64,000 bases of DNA. Source: Paraburkholderia antibiotica (lineage in GTDB: Bacteria > Pseudomonadota > Gammaproteobacteria > Burkholderiales > Burkholderiaceae). A program made the position numbers and the translations under genes. How positions within the stretch are numbered: the stretch's first letter is position 1; each line of letters begins with the position of its first letter. The stretch spans positions 583,192-647,191 of the forward strand of contig NZ_JABBFZ010000002.1 in NCBI RefSeq assembly GCF_012927125.1, in the 5' to 3' direction. The notes under the pieces are model-generated. The model made no database searches. It was not told where the DNA came from and saw only the letters and a list, made by a program, of their open reading frames with translations. Below are positions 1 to 9,185 of this stretch, one piece after another.

Positions 1-150
1 CAGCGCGACGTTCAATTCCTTTTCCAGCAGCTGAATCTGCCGGCTGATCACCGATGCCTCGACCCCGAGCCGCTCGGCCGCCGCGCGCATGGAGCCGGCG
101 CTCATCGCCTCATGGAAATAATGCAGCCGGCGCTCGCTCAACCCCGCCAT
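1..150 (-). CDS. LysR-family transcriptional regulator, N-terminal part (cut by window edge)
   Basis: The first 50 residues of a LysR-type regulator are visible, read leftward from an ATG at 148-150. The stretch contains the family's winged helix-turn-helix (RLHYFHEAM, then AAAERLGVEASVISRQI and LEKEL). A GGAGGAGG ribosome binding site lies just upstream on the minus strand. The effector-binding domain falls outside the window. The gene diverges from the MFS transporter at 317, so it probably controls the downstream MFS/M81 catabolic set. That role is inferred from LysR arrangement, not shown by sequence. Confidence 0.88.
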   Translation of the reverse strand, partial: MAGLSERRLHYFHEAMSAGSMRAAAERLGVEASVISRQIQLLEKELNVAL

Positions 151-186
151 ATGGCCTCCTCCGGCACTTGCCTGTTCGCCTGTCTG

Positions 187-201
187 TTGACTAAATGACA
201 A
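187..201. promoter_or_regulatory. Candidate LysR operator (T-N11-A dyad)
   Basis: TTGACTAAATGACAA has the LysR-box pattern T-N11-A. It is the core of a perfect GTTG-N9-CAAC inverted repeat (186-202) in the short intergenic region between the divergent LysR gene and the MFS gene. Position and symmetry fit an autoregulatory/activator site. Binding is inferred. Confidence 0.4.
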
Positions 202-316
202 CGATATTCTACGAAGTCGTGCATTGATTGCAACATTTCGGCTGCGGAAACTTCAGCCCAGTCGTCGCGGATACGCGCCTTTACGAACCAGCCCACGCCG
301 CTCACACGAGACCCGC

Positions 317-1630
317 ATGCAACCCGTTTCCTATGCCGCAGCAGCCGAGCCGTCGCCTGACCTGACGCAACGCACCGTCGATACGCTCTACCGACGCATC
401 GGTTTGCGGCTGCTGCCGCTGCTCGCGCTGTCGTACATGCTCGCGTACATGGACCGGGTCAACATCAGTTTCGCCAAGGCGCAGATGCAAACGCAGCTCG
501 GGCTGAGCGAATCCGTCTACGGCTTCGCCGCCGGAGTCTTCTTCATCGGCTACGTGATCTTCGAGGTGCCGAGCAACCTGCTGCTCGCGAAGATCGGCGC
601 GCGGCGTACGCTCTCGCGCATCATGGTGCTGTGGGGCATCGCGTCGGCGTCGATGCTGTTCGTGCGCGAGGCCCACACGTTTTACGTGCTGCGCTTTCTG
701 CTCGGCGCATTCGAGGCCGGCTTCGGTCCCGGCCTGCTGTTTTATCTGACGCTGTGGTATGGGCCCGAGCGGCGCGCGCGCGTGATGGCGTATCTGCTGC
801 TCGCGTCGCCGGTCGCGGGCATTATCGGCGGTCCGCTGTCGACGCTGATCATGAGTTCGCTCGACAGCGCCGCCGGACTTGCCGGCTGGCAATGGCTGTT
901 TCTGGTGGAAGGCGTGCCGTGCGTGCTGATCGGCGTGCTGCTCTTTTTCGTGCTCGACGATAGTCCGCAGCAGGCGCGCTGGCTCACAGCCGCCGACAAG
1001 GAACTGATCGCGCAGCAGGTGAGCGCGGGCGGCCCCGCGCGGCACGCGGGCCTCGCCGGCGTTGTGCGCGACTGGCGCGTATATGCGCTGTCGTTCAGCT
1101 ACTTCTGCATGATCAGCGGCCTCTATGCGATCAGCTTCTGGCTGCCGACGCTGCTGCGCGCGGTCGGCGTCACCCGGCCGATGGCGGTCGGCCTGCTGGC
1201 CGCGCTGCCTTATATCGCGGCGGTCGTCACGATGGTGCTCGTCGCGATTCATTCGGACCGCCGCCGCGAGCAGCGCTGGCATAGCAGCATCAGTTGCCTG
1301 ATCGCGGCGGTGCTGCTGTTCGTCACCGCGTCCAATCTGCACAACGTCGCATTCGCGCTGCCCGCTCTCATCGCGGCGACCGGCGCGATCTACGCGGGCT
1401 ATACGGTGTTCTGGGCGATCCCCGCCAATTATCTGAAGGGCGCCGCCGCGGCCGGCGGCATGGCCTTCATCAATAGCGTCGGACTGACCGGCGGCTTCGT
1501 TAGCCCGTTGATCATCGGCGGCATCAAGGACATGACCGGCTCGCTGCAGCTCGGCCTCTCGGTGATTGCCGTACTGCTCGCGGTCGGCGCGATCGCGCTC
1601 GCGTGCAATCGCGTCGATAGCGGACGCTGA
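317..1630 (+). CDS. MFS transporter, anion:cation symporter (ACS)-like
   Basis: A 437-residue inner-membrane permease with about 12 hydrophobic segments. The first helix ends in LAYMDRVNISFAKAQM, a signature of the ACS branch that carries organic acids such as tartrate, phthalate or hexuronates. The ATG at 317 is preferred over the far upstream 224 start because the extra N-terminus is basic and unlike the family. It heads a same-strand run with the M81 hydrolase, RidA and the FAD oxidoreductase, which suggests uptake of their substrate. The substrate cannot be told from sequence. Confidence 0.85.
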   Translation: MQPVSYAAAAEPSPDLTQRTVDTLYRRIGLRLLPLLALSYMLAYMDRVNISFAKAQMQTQLGLSESVYGFAAGVFFIGYVIFEVPSNLLLAKIGARRTLSRIMVLWGIASASMLFVREAHTFYVLRFLLGAFEAGFGPGLLFYLTLWYGPERRARVMAYLLLASPVAGIIGGPLSTLIMSSLDSAAGLAGWQWLFLVEGVPCVLIGVLLFFVLDDSPQQARWLTAADKELIAQQVSAGGPARHAGLAGVVRDWRVYALSFSYFCMISGLYAISFWLPTLLRAVGVTRPMAVGLLAALPYIAAVVTMVLVAIHSDRRREQRWHSSISCLIAAVLLFVTASNLHNVAFALPALIAATGAIYAGYTVFWAIPANYLKGAAAAGGMAFINSVGLTGGFVSPLIIGGIKDMTGSLQLGLSVIAVLLAVGAIALACNRVDSGR

Positions 1631-1702
1631 ATACGCTCAGGAAACCTGAGCATCCGCGAATCCGCCGTTCCTCCTTTTCTTCTATTCCTGCCCGGATCCA
1701 CC

Positions 1703-3157
1703 ATGCGCGTTTTCTCCGCTGCGCTCGCCACCGAAACGAACACGTTCGGTCCGATGCCGACCGATATCACGTCGTTCCACGAACGGACTTACTTCCGCTC
1801 CAGTGAACATCCGGACGCGATGCAGATGCACAGCGGCCCGCTCTGGGCCGCGCGTCAGATCGGCCGGCCGCGCGGCTGGACGCTGATCGAAGGGCTGGTC
1901 GCGGCGGCGGTGCCGAACGGCATCGTCACGCGCGCGGCGTACGAGAGCCTGCGCGACGAACTGCTCGACGACCTGCGTCGTGCATTGCCGGTCGATATGG
2001 TGTTGCTGGGCCTACACGGCGCGATGGTCGCCGACGGCTACGACGATTGCGAAGGCGATCTGCTCGCGTGCGTGCGGGATATCGTCGGCGCGGATACGGT
2101 CATCGGTGCGACGCTCGATTCGCACACGCATCTGAGCGAGCGGATGACGCAAAGCGCCGATCTGCTGATCTGGTGGAAAGAATATCCGCACACCGACATT
2201 CTCGATCGCGCGCTCGAACTCGTCGAATTGTGCGCAGCGGCTCACGCGAAGCAGATCGTGCCGCAGGCCGCGGTAGTCGATACCGGCATGATCGTGCAAC
2301 TGCACACGACGCGCTCGCCGGCCCGCGACTTCGTCGCCCGTGCGAAGGCGCTGGAGCAACGCGACGACGTGCTGTCGGTCTCCATCGTGCATGGTTTCGC
2401 CTGGGGCGACACGCCGGACATGGGCACCAAGGTGGTGGTGTACACCGACGCACGCATCGACCGCGACGGCAGCACCGGCCGCGAGCTGGCCCGCGCTTTC
2501 GCCGATGAATTGTGGAACGCGCGCGAGCAGTTCGAGCCGCCGCTGCCCGATGTCGATCGCGCGCTCGATCTCGCGATCGACACGCCCGGCACCGTCGTGC
2601 TCGCCGACGGTGCCGACAACGCGGGTGGCGGCGCACCCAGCGATTCGACCTTCGTGCTGCGCAGACTGTTCGAGCGCAAGCTGACCGACGCGTGCGTCGG
2701 CCCTTTGTGGGACCCCGGCGCAGTGCGGCTCGCATTCGGCGCGGGCGAAGGCGCGACGCTGCCGCTGCGCGTGGGCGGCAAGATCGGCCCGCTGTCCGGC
2801 GATCCGCTCGACGCGACCTGGACCGTGCGCGCGTTGAAGCGCGACATGGTGATGAGCGGCCTCGCCGGTACCCCCGCGCGACTCGGCGACTGCGCGCTGA
2901 TCGAAAGCGCGGGCGTCGAAGTGGTGATTTCGAGTCTTCGCTCCCAGGCCTTCAGTGTCGATCTATTCACGCAGTTGGGCTGCGATCCCGCAACGCGGCG
3001 CTTCGTGGTGGTCAAATCCTCGCAGCACTTCTACGCGTCTTACGCGCCGATCGCGAGCCGCGTGATCTATATGGCGGTACGCGGCGTGGTCGCGCATGAC
3101 ATTTCGACGCTGCCGTACCGGAAGATCGCGCGGCCGAAGTGGCCGCTGGATCGTTGA
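1703..3157 (+). CDS. M81 family (MlrC-type) metallopeptidase
   Basis: 484 residues matching the M81/MlrC (DUF1485) family, first known from microcystin degradation. The N-terminus has the typical ATETNTF motif, followed by GLHGAMVADGYDDCEGD (about residues 102-118), TLDSHTHLSE, ADGADNAGGGAPSDST and a C-terminal VVKSSQHF segment. The family is a Zn-dependent hydrolase of linear peptides or amides; conserved Asp, His and Glu residues are visible but their ligand role was not tested. It lies 72 bases after the MFS gene and before RidA. A 484-residue paralogue is encoded at 14100-15554. Confidence 0.88.
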   Translation: MRVFSAALATETNTFGPMPTDITSFHERTYFRSSEHPDAMQMHSGPLWAARQIGRPRGWTLIEGLVAAAVPNGIVTRAAYESLRDELLDDLRRALPVDMVLLGLHGAMVADGYDDCEGDLLACVRDIVGADTVIGATLDSHTHLSERMTQSADLLIWWKEYPHTDILDRALELVELCAAAHAKQIVPQAAVVDTGMIVQLHTTRSPARDFVARAKALEQRDDVLSVSIVHGFAWGDTPDMGTKVVVYTDARIDRDGSTGRELARAFADELWNAREQFEPPLPDVDRALDLAIDTPGTVVLADGADNAGGGAPSDSTFVLRRLFERKLTDACVGPLWDPGAVRLAFGAGEGATLPLRVGGKIGPLSGDPLDATWTVRALKRDMVMSGLAGTPARLGDCALIESAGVEVVISSLRSQAFSVDLFTQLGCDPATRRFVVVKSSQHFYASYAPIASRVIYMAVRGVVAHDISTLPYRKIARPKWPLDR

Positions 3158-3210
3158 GTGAGCAGCATCGCCATTCGCTCTTTTCCCCTTTCCCTTTGAG
3201 TAACCAGATC

Positions 3211-3564
3211 ATGAACCAGCCGATCAAACGACTTCAAACCAGCACGCGCATGAGCCAGGTGGTAATCGCCAATGGCGTCGTGTATCTGTCGGGGCAGGTA
3301 CCCGATACGGCCGGCGCTTCGATCGACGTGCAGACGCGTGAGGTTCTGACGCGCATCGACACACTGCTCGCCAGCGCCGGCAGCAACAGGACCGCGCTGT
3401 TGACCGCCAACGTATGGCTGAGCGATCCCGCGCATTTCGACGCGTTCAACGCGGTGTGGGACACTTGGCTCGCGGAAGGCCACGCGCCGACACGCGCTTG
3501 CGTGACCGCGTTGCTGATGAAACCGGGACTCGACGTCGAGGTCGCGGTCACCGCGCTCGCCTGA
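3211..3564 (+). CDS. RidA family (YjgF/UK114) protein
   Basis: A 117-residue single-domain protein of the RidA family, which hydrolyses reactive enamine/imine intermediates made by amino-acid oxidases and PLP enzymes. Visible features are RMSQVVIANGVVYLSGQVP near the N-terminus and a C-terminal ACVTALLMKPGLDVEVAVTA strand-helix. In many members the catalytic Arg is in an R-x-C motif; here it is TRACVTA. The ATG at 3211 gives the usual length; an upstream in-frame ATG would add 24 unrelated residues. The FAD amine oxidoreductase follows directly, a sensible partner that would generate imines. Confidence 0.88.
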   Translation: MNQPIKRLQTSTRMSQVVIANGVVYLSGQVPDTAGASIDVQTREVLTRIDTLLASAGSNRTALLTANVWLSDPAHFDAFNAVWDTWLAEGHAPTRACVTALLMKPGLDVEVAVTALA

Positions 3565-3637
3565 ACCTGCTTTCAAGAACGCATCGGAATCCATACTATT
3601 GGCACGGGCATCACGGGCATCAAAAAGGAAACCCGCA

Positions 3638-4870
3638 ATGAAGTTCGATACAGTCGTGCTGGGCGGCGGCATCGTCGGTGTGTCGGTGGCAGTGCAGCTG
3701 CAACGGCGCGGGCTGCGCGTCGCGCTGGTCGATCGCAAGGCGCCGGGCAACGAGACTTCGCTGGGCAACGCCGGGCTGATCCAGCGCGAAGGCGTCTATC
3801 CGTACGCCATTCCGCGCGATTTCGCATCGCTCGCGCATTACGCCGGCAACCGCGCGACCGACGTGCGCTACCACCCGGCGGCGATGCCGAAGTTGCTGCC
3901 GTTTCTCTATCGCTACTGGTATCACTCGCGCGACGACCGCCACGCGCGGATCGCGCGGGCGTACTCGACGCTGATCGAGCATTGCGTCACCGAGCATCGC
4001 GATCTGATCGATGCGGCCGGTGCACAGTCACTGCTGCGCACCGGCGGCTGGATCAAGGTGTTTCGCAACGAAAGCGCGCTGCACAGGACGCTTGCCGAAG
4101 CACGCCGCTGGAACGACGAATATGGCGTCGACTACGAGGCGCTCGACCGTGGCGCGCTGCGCGCCACCGAGCCGGCGCTGAGTCCAGCGCTGGTTGGCGG
4201 CGTGCGCTATACGTCGTCGAATTCCGTCAGCGATCCGAGTGCGCTCGTCACTGCCTATGCACGGCTATTCGAACAGCTTGGCGGCCAGGTGTTGATTGGC
4301 GACGCCCATACGCTCGAACCTGCATGGCGCGTCACGACACAGCGCGGCGCGGTGGAAACCCGCTCGATCGTCGTGGCCATGGGCCCCTGGTCCGGCGACA
4401 TCGCGGGCAAACTCGGCTATACGTTGCCGCTCGCGGTGAAACGCGGCTATCACATGCACTATGCGGCGGCGGACGGCGCGCGCCTCAATCAACCGGTGCT
4501 CGACCCCGAAGTCGGCTTCATGATCACGCCGATGCTGCGCGGCATCCGCCTGACCACCGGCGCCGAACTCGGCCATCGCGACACCGCGAAGACGCCCGTG
4601 CAACTCGAAGCCGTCGAGCCGCTCGCACGCGAAATTTTTCCGCTCGGCGCGCGCCTCGATGCCGAGCCGTGGCTCGGCTGCCGTCCCTGCACGCCGGACA
4701 TGATGCCGATCATCGGCCGCGCGCCCCGGCACGACAACCTGTGGTTCGCGTTCGGCCACGCGCATCATGGCCTGACGCTCGGCCCCGTAACCGGCCGGCT
4801 GATCGCGGAAATGATCACTGGCGAGCCGACGCTGGTCGACCCGCGGCCTTTCCGCGTCGATCGATTCTGA
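3638..4870 (+). CDS. FAD-dependent oxidoreductase, DadA-like (D-amino acid dehydrogenase family)
   Basis: 410 residues of the DAO/DadA family. The N-terminal Rossmann fold shows VVLGGGIVGVSVAVQLQRRG (residues 5-24) and an acidic end of strand 2 (VALVDRK). The C-terminal FAD motif is LWFAFGHAHHGLTLGPVTGR. The predicted reaction is oxidative deamination of an amine or D-amino acid to an imine/2-oxo acid with electrons passed to the respiratory chain. The start at 3638 places the GxGxxG at the usual distance. It sits between RidA and an AraC regulator in one run of same-strand genes, so I infer one catabolic unit. Confidence 0.85.
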   Translation: MKFDTVVLGGGIVGVSVAVQLQRRGLRVALVDRKAPGNETSLGNAGLIQREGVYPYAIPRDFASLAHYAGNRATDVRYHPAAMPKLLPFLYRYWYHSRDDRHARIARAYSTLIEHCVTEHRDLIDAAGAQSLLRTGGWIKVFRNESALHRTLAEARRWNDEYGVDYEALDRGALRATEPALSPALVGGVRYTSSNSVSDPSALVTAYARLFEQLGGQVLIGDAHTLEPAWRVTTQRGAVETRSIVVAMGPWSGDIAGKLGYTLPLAVKRGYHMHYAAADGARLNQPVLDPEVGFMITPMLRGIRLTTGAELGHRDTAKTPVQLEAVEPLAREIFPLGARLDAEPWLGCRPCTPDMMPIIGRAPRHDNLWFAFGHAHHGLTLGPVTGRLIAEMITGEPTLVDPRPFRVDRF

Positions 4871-4897
4871 CGTTTCCGCCGAGCTATTCGGGTCGAT

Positions 4898-5890
4898 ATG
4901 AATCTCCACGACTTGCCGCTGCGCCACGCGCCCTTCATGACCGAATTCTCGACACCCGATGTGTCAAGCTGGACCTCGCTTCTCGCGGCCCTCTCCGCCG
5001 GAGAAAAGCTCGAAGGACAATCGCCGAATGCGTGCCCGGGAAGAATCGCGGCCTGCCGTCTGGTCGGCGGCGGCATCGCGGCACTGTCCACCTGCGAGCC
5101 GCAGTCGATGAAGTACCGCGCAAACGTCGACTCGCCGACTCGCGACGAAGACATCAGCGTCGTGACGGTGTTGCGCGGAAAGGGTTCAGTCCAACTCGAA
5201 CACGACGCGTTTTCGTTCGAAACCGGCGACGTGATTTTCCGCCGCGCCAGAACACCGGCGGCGGCGACCCTCGACGAGCAAAGCCACCTGCTCGGCCTGC
5301 GCATTCCGGCGAGCAGGCTGTTCGGCAGCGCCGCCTATCCGATCGACAAGATCGTCAGCATCTGCTCGGCGCGCAATACGCCAAGCATCCGCGCGTTCAC
5401 GCAATACGCGGAGATCTGGCTGGCGATGGCAAGCAGCACGCCGACGCGTAGTCGCTTCTTTGCGGAGCAGGCACTGATCAGCCTGCTGACTTCGGTGTAC
5501 CTCGAGGCGAGCGAGTCGTCGTCGAAAGCTGCTCGCTCGCATGAGCAGGCCTCGACGGCCGCTTGGGGCCGGTTGCTCAATGCGCTGCAGATCCGCCTGT
5601 GCGATCCCGAGTTGTCCGCGGATAGCCTTGCCTCGACCGCGCGCATGTCGAAACGGTATATGCATCGACTGTTCGAGAAGCACGGCTTGCGATACGGCGA
5701 ATTCCTTCTGCAGCGTCGACTCGAACATGCGCGCGACGAACTCGAAGACCCGCGTCTTGCTTCATTGAAAATCGGCGATATCGCGTATCGCGCCGGTTTC
5801 AACGACGCGGGTCACTTCAGTCGCACGTTCAGGAAATGTTTCCACGTTTCGCCCGGCGTGTTTCGCGCGGGACTCGCGCTCGAAGGATGA
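4898..5890 (+). CDS. AraC family transcriptional regulator
   Basis: 330 residues. An N-terminal cupin-like sensing domain of the AraC-binding-like type (about 40-190) precedes a C-terminal AraC double helix-turn-helix (about 225-325) with ADSLASTARMSKRYMHRLFE and IGDIAYRAGFNDAGHFSRTF. It is 27 bases downstream of the oxidoreductase and probably regulates the MFS-M81-RidA-oxidoreductase unit or the following transporter genes. Its stop codon abuts a porin remnant in another frame. Confidence 0.88.
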   Translation: MNLHDLPLRHAPFMTEFSTPDVSSWTSLLAALSAGEKLEGQSPNACPGRIAACRLVGGGIAALSTCEPQSMKYRANVDSPTRDEDISVVTVLRGKGSVQLEHDAFSFETGDVIFRRARTPAAATLDEQSHLLGLRIPASRLFGSAAYPIDKIVSICSARNTPSIRAFTQYAEIWLAMASSTPTRSRFFAEQALISLLTSVYLEASESSSKAARSHEQASTAAWGRLLNALQIRLCDPELSADSLASTARMSKRYMHRLFEKHGLRYGEFLLQRRLEHARDELEDPRLASLKIGDIAYRAGFNDAGHFSRTFRKCFHVSPGVFRAGLALEG

Positions 5891-5891
5891 G

Positions 5892-6200
5892 GCGGAAGAC
5901 GCCTTCTATCCACAGCCATTTGGTCTGCAGATGGAATGGACCGTGGGGCGCGGCCCGCAACTGGACCTGAACCAAGGCGTCATTTCGACGAAGCCGCTAT
6001 ACGGCGGATACGTGCAGGCGATGTACAAGCTCGATCACCCCACATACGGAACCTTGATTCCATACGCCAAATGGCAACCGTTCCTCGCGCTCGAACTGAC
6101 TGTTGCCTACTCGCGGATCAAGCGAACCAATCTCGCCGAAGCGCCTTACAGGACCGTTAGAGGCAACCTGTTCCGCGTACAGCTGCAGACCCATTACTGA
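5892..6200 (+). pseudogene. Decayed 3' remnant of an outer-membrane porin (phosphate-selective OprP/O-like)
   Basis: Right after the AraC stop, a reading frame open without a start codon encodes DAFYPQPFGLQMEWTVGRGP and then NQGVISTKPLYGGYVQAMYK. It ends in a beta-strand with a terminal aromatic residue (NLFRVQLQTHY), as outer-membrane barrels do. The spacing recalls the C-terminal part of phosphate-selective-type porins, which are about 400-500 residues, whereas about 100 remain. The junction AKWQPFLALELTVAYS looks like an internal deletion between two WQ-containing strands. No signal peptide or N-terminal barrel is present. The first ATG (5931) would give 89 residues, but I judge it not functional. 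Confidence 0.65.
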
Positions 6201-6251
6201 TCGGCCGGAAGCCCGCAAGCTGCCCACGCGGCAGGCTCGGGCTTCCCGATC
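6199..6251 (+). terminator. Hairpin after the porin remnant
   Basis: A perfect 9-bp stem (GGAAGCCCG at 6207-6215, CGGGCTTCC at 6238-6246) encloses an inner CTGCC/GGCAG stem and is flanked by GATCG/CGATC. No T-run follows, so intrinsic termination is uncertain. It is probably the retained terminator of the lost porin gene. Confidence 0.45.
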
Positions 6252-6543
6252 GTCACCCACCACCGCCGTATCAGGTTGTCCGCTGCTCGCCGCGCCAGCC
6301 GGCTCGATCGCGGGACACCACTCCCTTCCTGACGTGTCTTCCGGCACAGAACACGGGCGATGCAACTCGCCACCAGCCAGCGCTCCTCATTACTTGGTTA
6401 TCCGATCCTCATGAGATCCACAAGAGTGCATTTCCAGCCTATCGACAGATCACTTCCAGACCACACGATGCGGTTTTGACGAGATAAGTTTTAGTCGATC
6501 CGCAAGAAAGCCGCGCAGCTTCGCCTTATAGAGAGAATCCCCT
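6252..6543. other. Intergenic region before the second MFS gene
   Basis: I see no credible gene. The 3' third is less GC-rich and probably holds the promoter of the MFS gene; an AGAGAG-type ribosome binding sequence precedes its ATG. Confidence 0.5.
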
Positions 6544-7917
6544 ATGCACAGCAACGCATCGTCGACAAACCACCGCAACGGCGAGTGGTACTCGTGGTAT
6601 CTGGTGTTCGTGTTGTTTCTCGCTTGCGTGCTGTCCTACGCGGATCGTCAATCCGTCGCGATCCTGATTCAGCCCATCAAACTCGAATTCGGCCTGTCCG
6701 ATACGCAGATTGGACTCGTGCAAGGACTGGCGTTCGCGATGTGCTGGGCAGTGGCGATGCTGCCGCTTTCGCGCGTCATCGACCGTTCGTCGCGAACACG
6801 CTTGTCCGCAATCTGTCTGCTGATCTGGAGCATCGCCACTGTTCTGTGCGGCGTCGTGCCGACCTTCTGGCTATTCGTGCTGGCGCGCGCTGGCACCGCG
6901 ATTTCGGAGGCCGGTATCAACCCTGCCGCGCTATCGATCTTCGCGGACCTCTTCGATTCGAAAAAGCTGCAACGGGCCAATAGCTTCTTTTATGTCGGCC
7001 CGTATGTCGGAGGCGGTATCGCGCTGCTGGTCGGCGGCACGCTCTTTCAGATGCTGTCCAGCTCGACCGCGTCCGCGTGGCTGCCGCACTTTCTGTTCAC
7101 GACCTTGTCGCCCTGGCGCTGGGTGATGATCGCGCTGGGCGCGCCGGGCATCGCACTGTTTCTCCTCATGGTGCTGACGGTTCGCGATGTCGGCCGCACG
7201 CGCTCCAATACCCAGTCCGTTCCGAACCGCGCCGAATCGAATTGGCACGCAACACTGGCCGAAATCTTTATCGCGCGCCCCTTCGTCAAATGGTATTTCG
7301 CATCGGGGATCTTCGTCGTAGCTCTTTTCTATTCGCTGGTGACATGGTTTCCCACCGTAATGATTCGCAGCTTCGCGTCGAATCCGCATTTCGTCGGCGG
7401 CCATCTCGGTCCTATCTATATCTGCGCTGGTGTCGCGGGTGCGTTGATCGCCGGATTGCTGCTGAAGAACGACACCACCGAAGGCCTGCTGCTCAGAACG
7501 CTCAACCTTCAGGTTGGCCTCGGCATCGCGTTGATTCCGATCTTCGTGCTGTCTTTTTTCGCTGCCACCGTCACGCAGTTTTTCTGGCTATACGGCGCGA
7601 TGACCTTCGTTTGCAGCATGCTTGTTTCGACCGTGGCCACGCCGATTCAGTTGACCATGCCCAATCGTCTGCGCGGACAGACCATTGCGGTCAGCGCGTT
7701 CATCACGTCGATCGTCGGTGGCGGGCTGGGTCCGGTGAGCGTCGGCTATCTGGCCGACAGGCTCGGCACGGGTCGCGACGCGCTGGCATCCGCGCTGTTC
7801 ACCTCGTGCGTGGTCTGGTCGGCGGTGGCCGTCGTCCTGCTCGTGATCGCGCGACATCGGATTCTCGACATGCCGTCCGCCATTCCATCCATCGACCGGA
7901 GACCGTCATTCAAATAA
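6544..7917 (+). CDS. MFS transporter (spinster-like subgroup)
   Basis: 457 residues with about 12 membrane segments. The motif LSYADRQSVAILIQPIKLEF at the end of helix 1 and RAGTAISEAGINPAALSIFADLF in helices 4-5 are typical of the spinster-like MFS group found beside aromatic or acid catabolic genes in Burkholderiales. A hydrophilic loop with VRDVGRTRSNTQS separates the two halves. It is followed 69 bases later by an outer-membrane porin, so the two may form a matched inner/outer membrane uptake pair. The substrate is unknown. Confidence 0.85.
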   Translation: MHSNASSTNHRNGEWYSWYLVFVLFLACVLSYADRQSVAILIQPIKLEFGLSDTQIGLVQGLAFAMCWAVAMLPLSRVIDRSSRTRLSAICLLIWSIATVLCGVVPTFWLFVLARAGTAISEAGINPAALSIFADLFDSKKLQRANSFFYVGPYVGGGIALLVGGTLFQMLSSSTASAWLPHFLFTTLSPWRWVMIALGAPGIALFLLMVLTVRDVGRTRSNTQSVPNRAESNWHATLAEIFIARPFVKWYFASGIFVVALFYSLVTWFPTVMIRSFASNPHFVGGHLGPIYICAGVAGALIAGLLLKNDTTEGLLLRTLNLQVGLGIALIPIFVLSFFAATVTQFFWLYGAMTFVCSMLVSTVATPIQLTMPNRLRGQTIAVSAFITSIVGGGLGPVSVGYLADRLGTGRDALASALFTSCVVWSAVAVVLLVIARHRILDMPSAIPSIDRRPSFK

Positions 7918-7986
7918 GCACATCCAACCGACAAATAAAACACGACGAATAACAACCGATAACGATTCAAACACCCTGGATGGACT

Positions 7987-9054
7987 ATGCGTTACACCAA
8001 ACTGGTAGCAGCATCCTGCATTCTGTTTTCCGTCGGCGCACAAGCACAGAGTAGTGTTTCTCTTTACGGCATCATCGATACCGGCCTCACCTACGTGAAC
8101 AATCGCGGCGGCCATTCCATCGTCTACATGGATTCCGGCATTACGCAAGGCAGCCGCTGGGGGCTGCTGGGAAAAGAAGATCTGGGCGGCGGCACCAGCG
8201 TGATCTTCAATCTGGAGAACCGCTTCACGCTACATAACGGGGCCTCGTCGGCGATGTTCGGCGGCTGGTCTTACGTCGGGCTTCAATCTGACCGGTGGGG
8301 CACGCTCACCTTCGGACGCCAGTACGATTTCATGGCTTACCTGGTGCTCTACGCGAACGCGATGAGCGGCATTTACGGCGGCCATCCGTACGACTCCGAC
8401 CGACTCGCCGGCGAGTTCGTCAATAATTCCGTGCGCTACCTCACACCGCTCTTTGCCGGCGTTCAGGCCGGTGCGCTTTATGGCTTCAGCAATGCGGCGG
8501 GCGCGTTCGGCGGCACCGCAGGCTCTCCCCGCACGGTGAGCTTTACGCTCAACTATCAGCGGGACGATCCGCTGTCGTGGTATCTCGCCTATACCAAGGC
8601 CGACGGCTATGGCGGCAGCGCGGCGTCGGTCCTGCTCGGCGACGCGACCTCCACGACGGGTGGCCTCGGCGTGCGCTACACGTTCGGCAGCTCGGCGATC
8701 TATGCGCTGATCGACCACAGCCGGTTGAGCGACCCGCTCAGCGGCGGCAAGACATTGTCCGCGACGAATGCGGACGTGGGTGTGCGTTATTCGGTAACCC
8801 CCGCGCTTTACTTCTACCCGAGCTACTCGTACATGAAAACCGGAGAAGCGAAAGCGCATCAGTTCAACCTGGGCGTCGACTATCTGCTGTCGAAGCGGAC
8901 CGATCTGTATGCACTCGTTGCCTATCAGAAGTCGGCGACCGCCGGTTACCCCGCGGGCATCTTGTGGATCACGAGCCTCACCTCGCCGAATATGGGCTAT
9001 TCCACCACCGACAAACAACTCGCTTTCAGAATCGCGATCAGAACCAGGTTCTGA
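7987..9054 (+). CDS. Gram-negative general porin (OmpC-like, Burkholderia type)
   Basis: 355 residues with a signal peptide (MRYTKLVAASCILFSVGAQA, cleavage about residue 20). It continues with SVSLYGIIDTGLTYVNN, the standard start of Burkholderiales trimeric porins. Typical elements include SRWGLLGKEDLGGGTSVIFNLE, RQYDF in the constriction-loop area and a terminal phenylalanine (RIAIRTRF) needed for barrel assembly. It forms a diffusion channel in the outer membrane. It follows the MFS gene and ends at a strong intrinsic terminator. Confidence 0.93.
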   Translation: MRYTKLVAASCILFSVGAQAQSSVSLYGIIDTGLTYVNNRGGHSIVYMDSGITQGSRWGLLGKEDLGGGTSVIFNLENRFTLHNGASSAMFGGWSYVGLQSDRWGTLTFGRQYDFMAYLVLYANAMSGIYGGHPYDSDRLAGEFVNNSVRYLTPLFAGVQAGALYGFSNAAGAFGGTAGSPRTVSFTLNYQRDDPLSWYLAYTKADGYGGSAASVLLGDATSTTGGLGVRYTFGSSAIYALIDHSRLSDPLSGGKTLSATNADVGVRYSVTPALYFYPSYSYMKTGEAKAHQFNLGVDYLLSKRTDLYALVAYQKSATAGYPAGILWITSLTSPNMGYSTTDKQLAFRIAIRTRF

Positions 9055-9067
9055 TTCGGTGCCGACC

Positions 9068-9102
9068 CGAGCGGCCGAAAGCTGCAGGCCGCTCGCATTT
9101 TT
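9068..9102 (+). terminator. Intrinsic terminator after the porin gene
   Basis: A 9-bp perfect stem CGAGCGGCC (9068-9076) / GGCCGCTCG (9087-9095) with a 10-base loop is followed by CATTTTT. It lies 14 bases after the porin stop. Confidence 0.85.
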
Positions 9103-9185
9103 CCGACGTCCCGCATTATGTCTCGCCTCATGTGTCGTTAGGCACCAGTCACTCGTCGCATTCTTCAGGCACTGCGCGCTCGCCG

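Noticed and set aside
302..1342. 346-aa minus-strand ORF opposite the first MFS gene
   Set aside because: Composition rich in Arg, Gln, His and Asp with no fold. It is the usual antisense shadow of a high-GC gene. Many similar long shadows (for example 9795-11180, 11883-13364, 33152-34828, 60349-62433) were dropped for the same reason.
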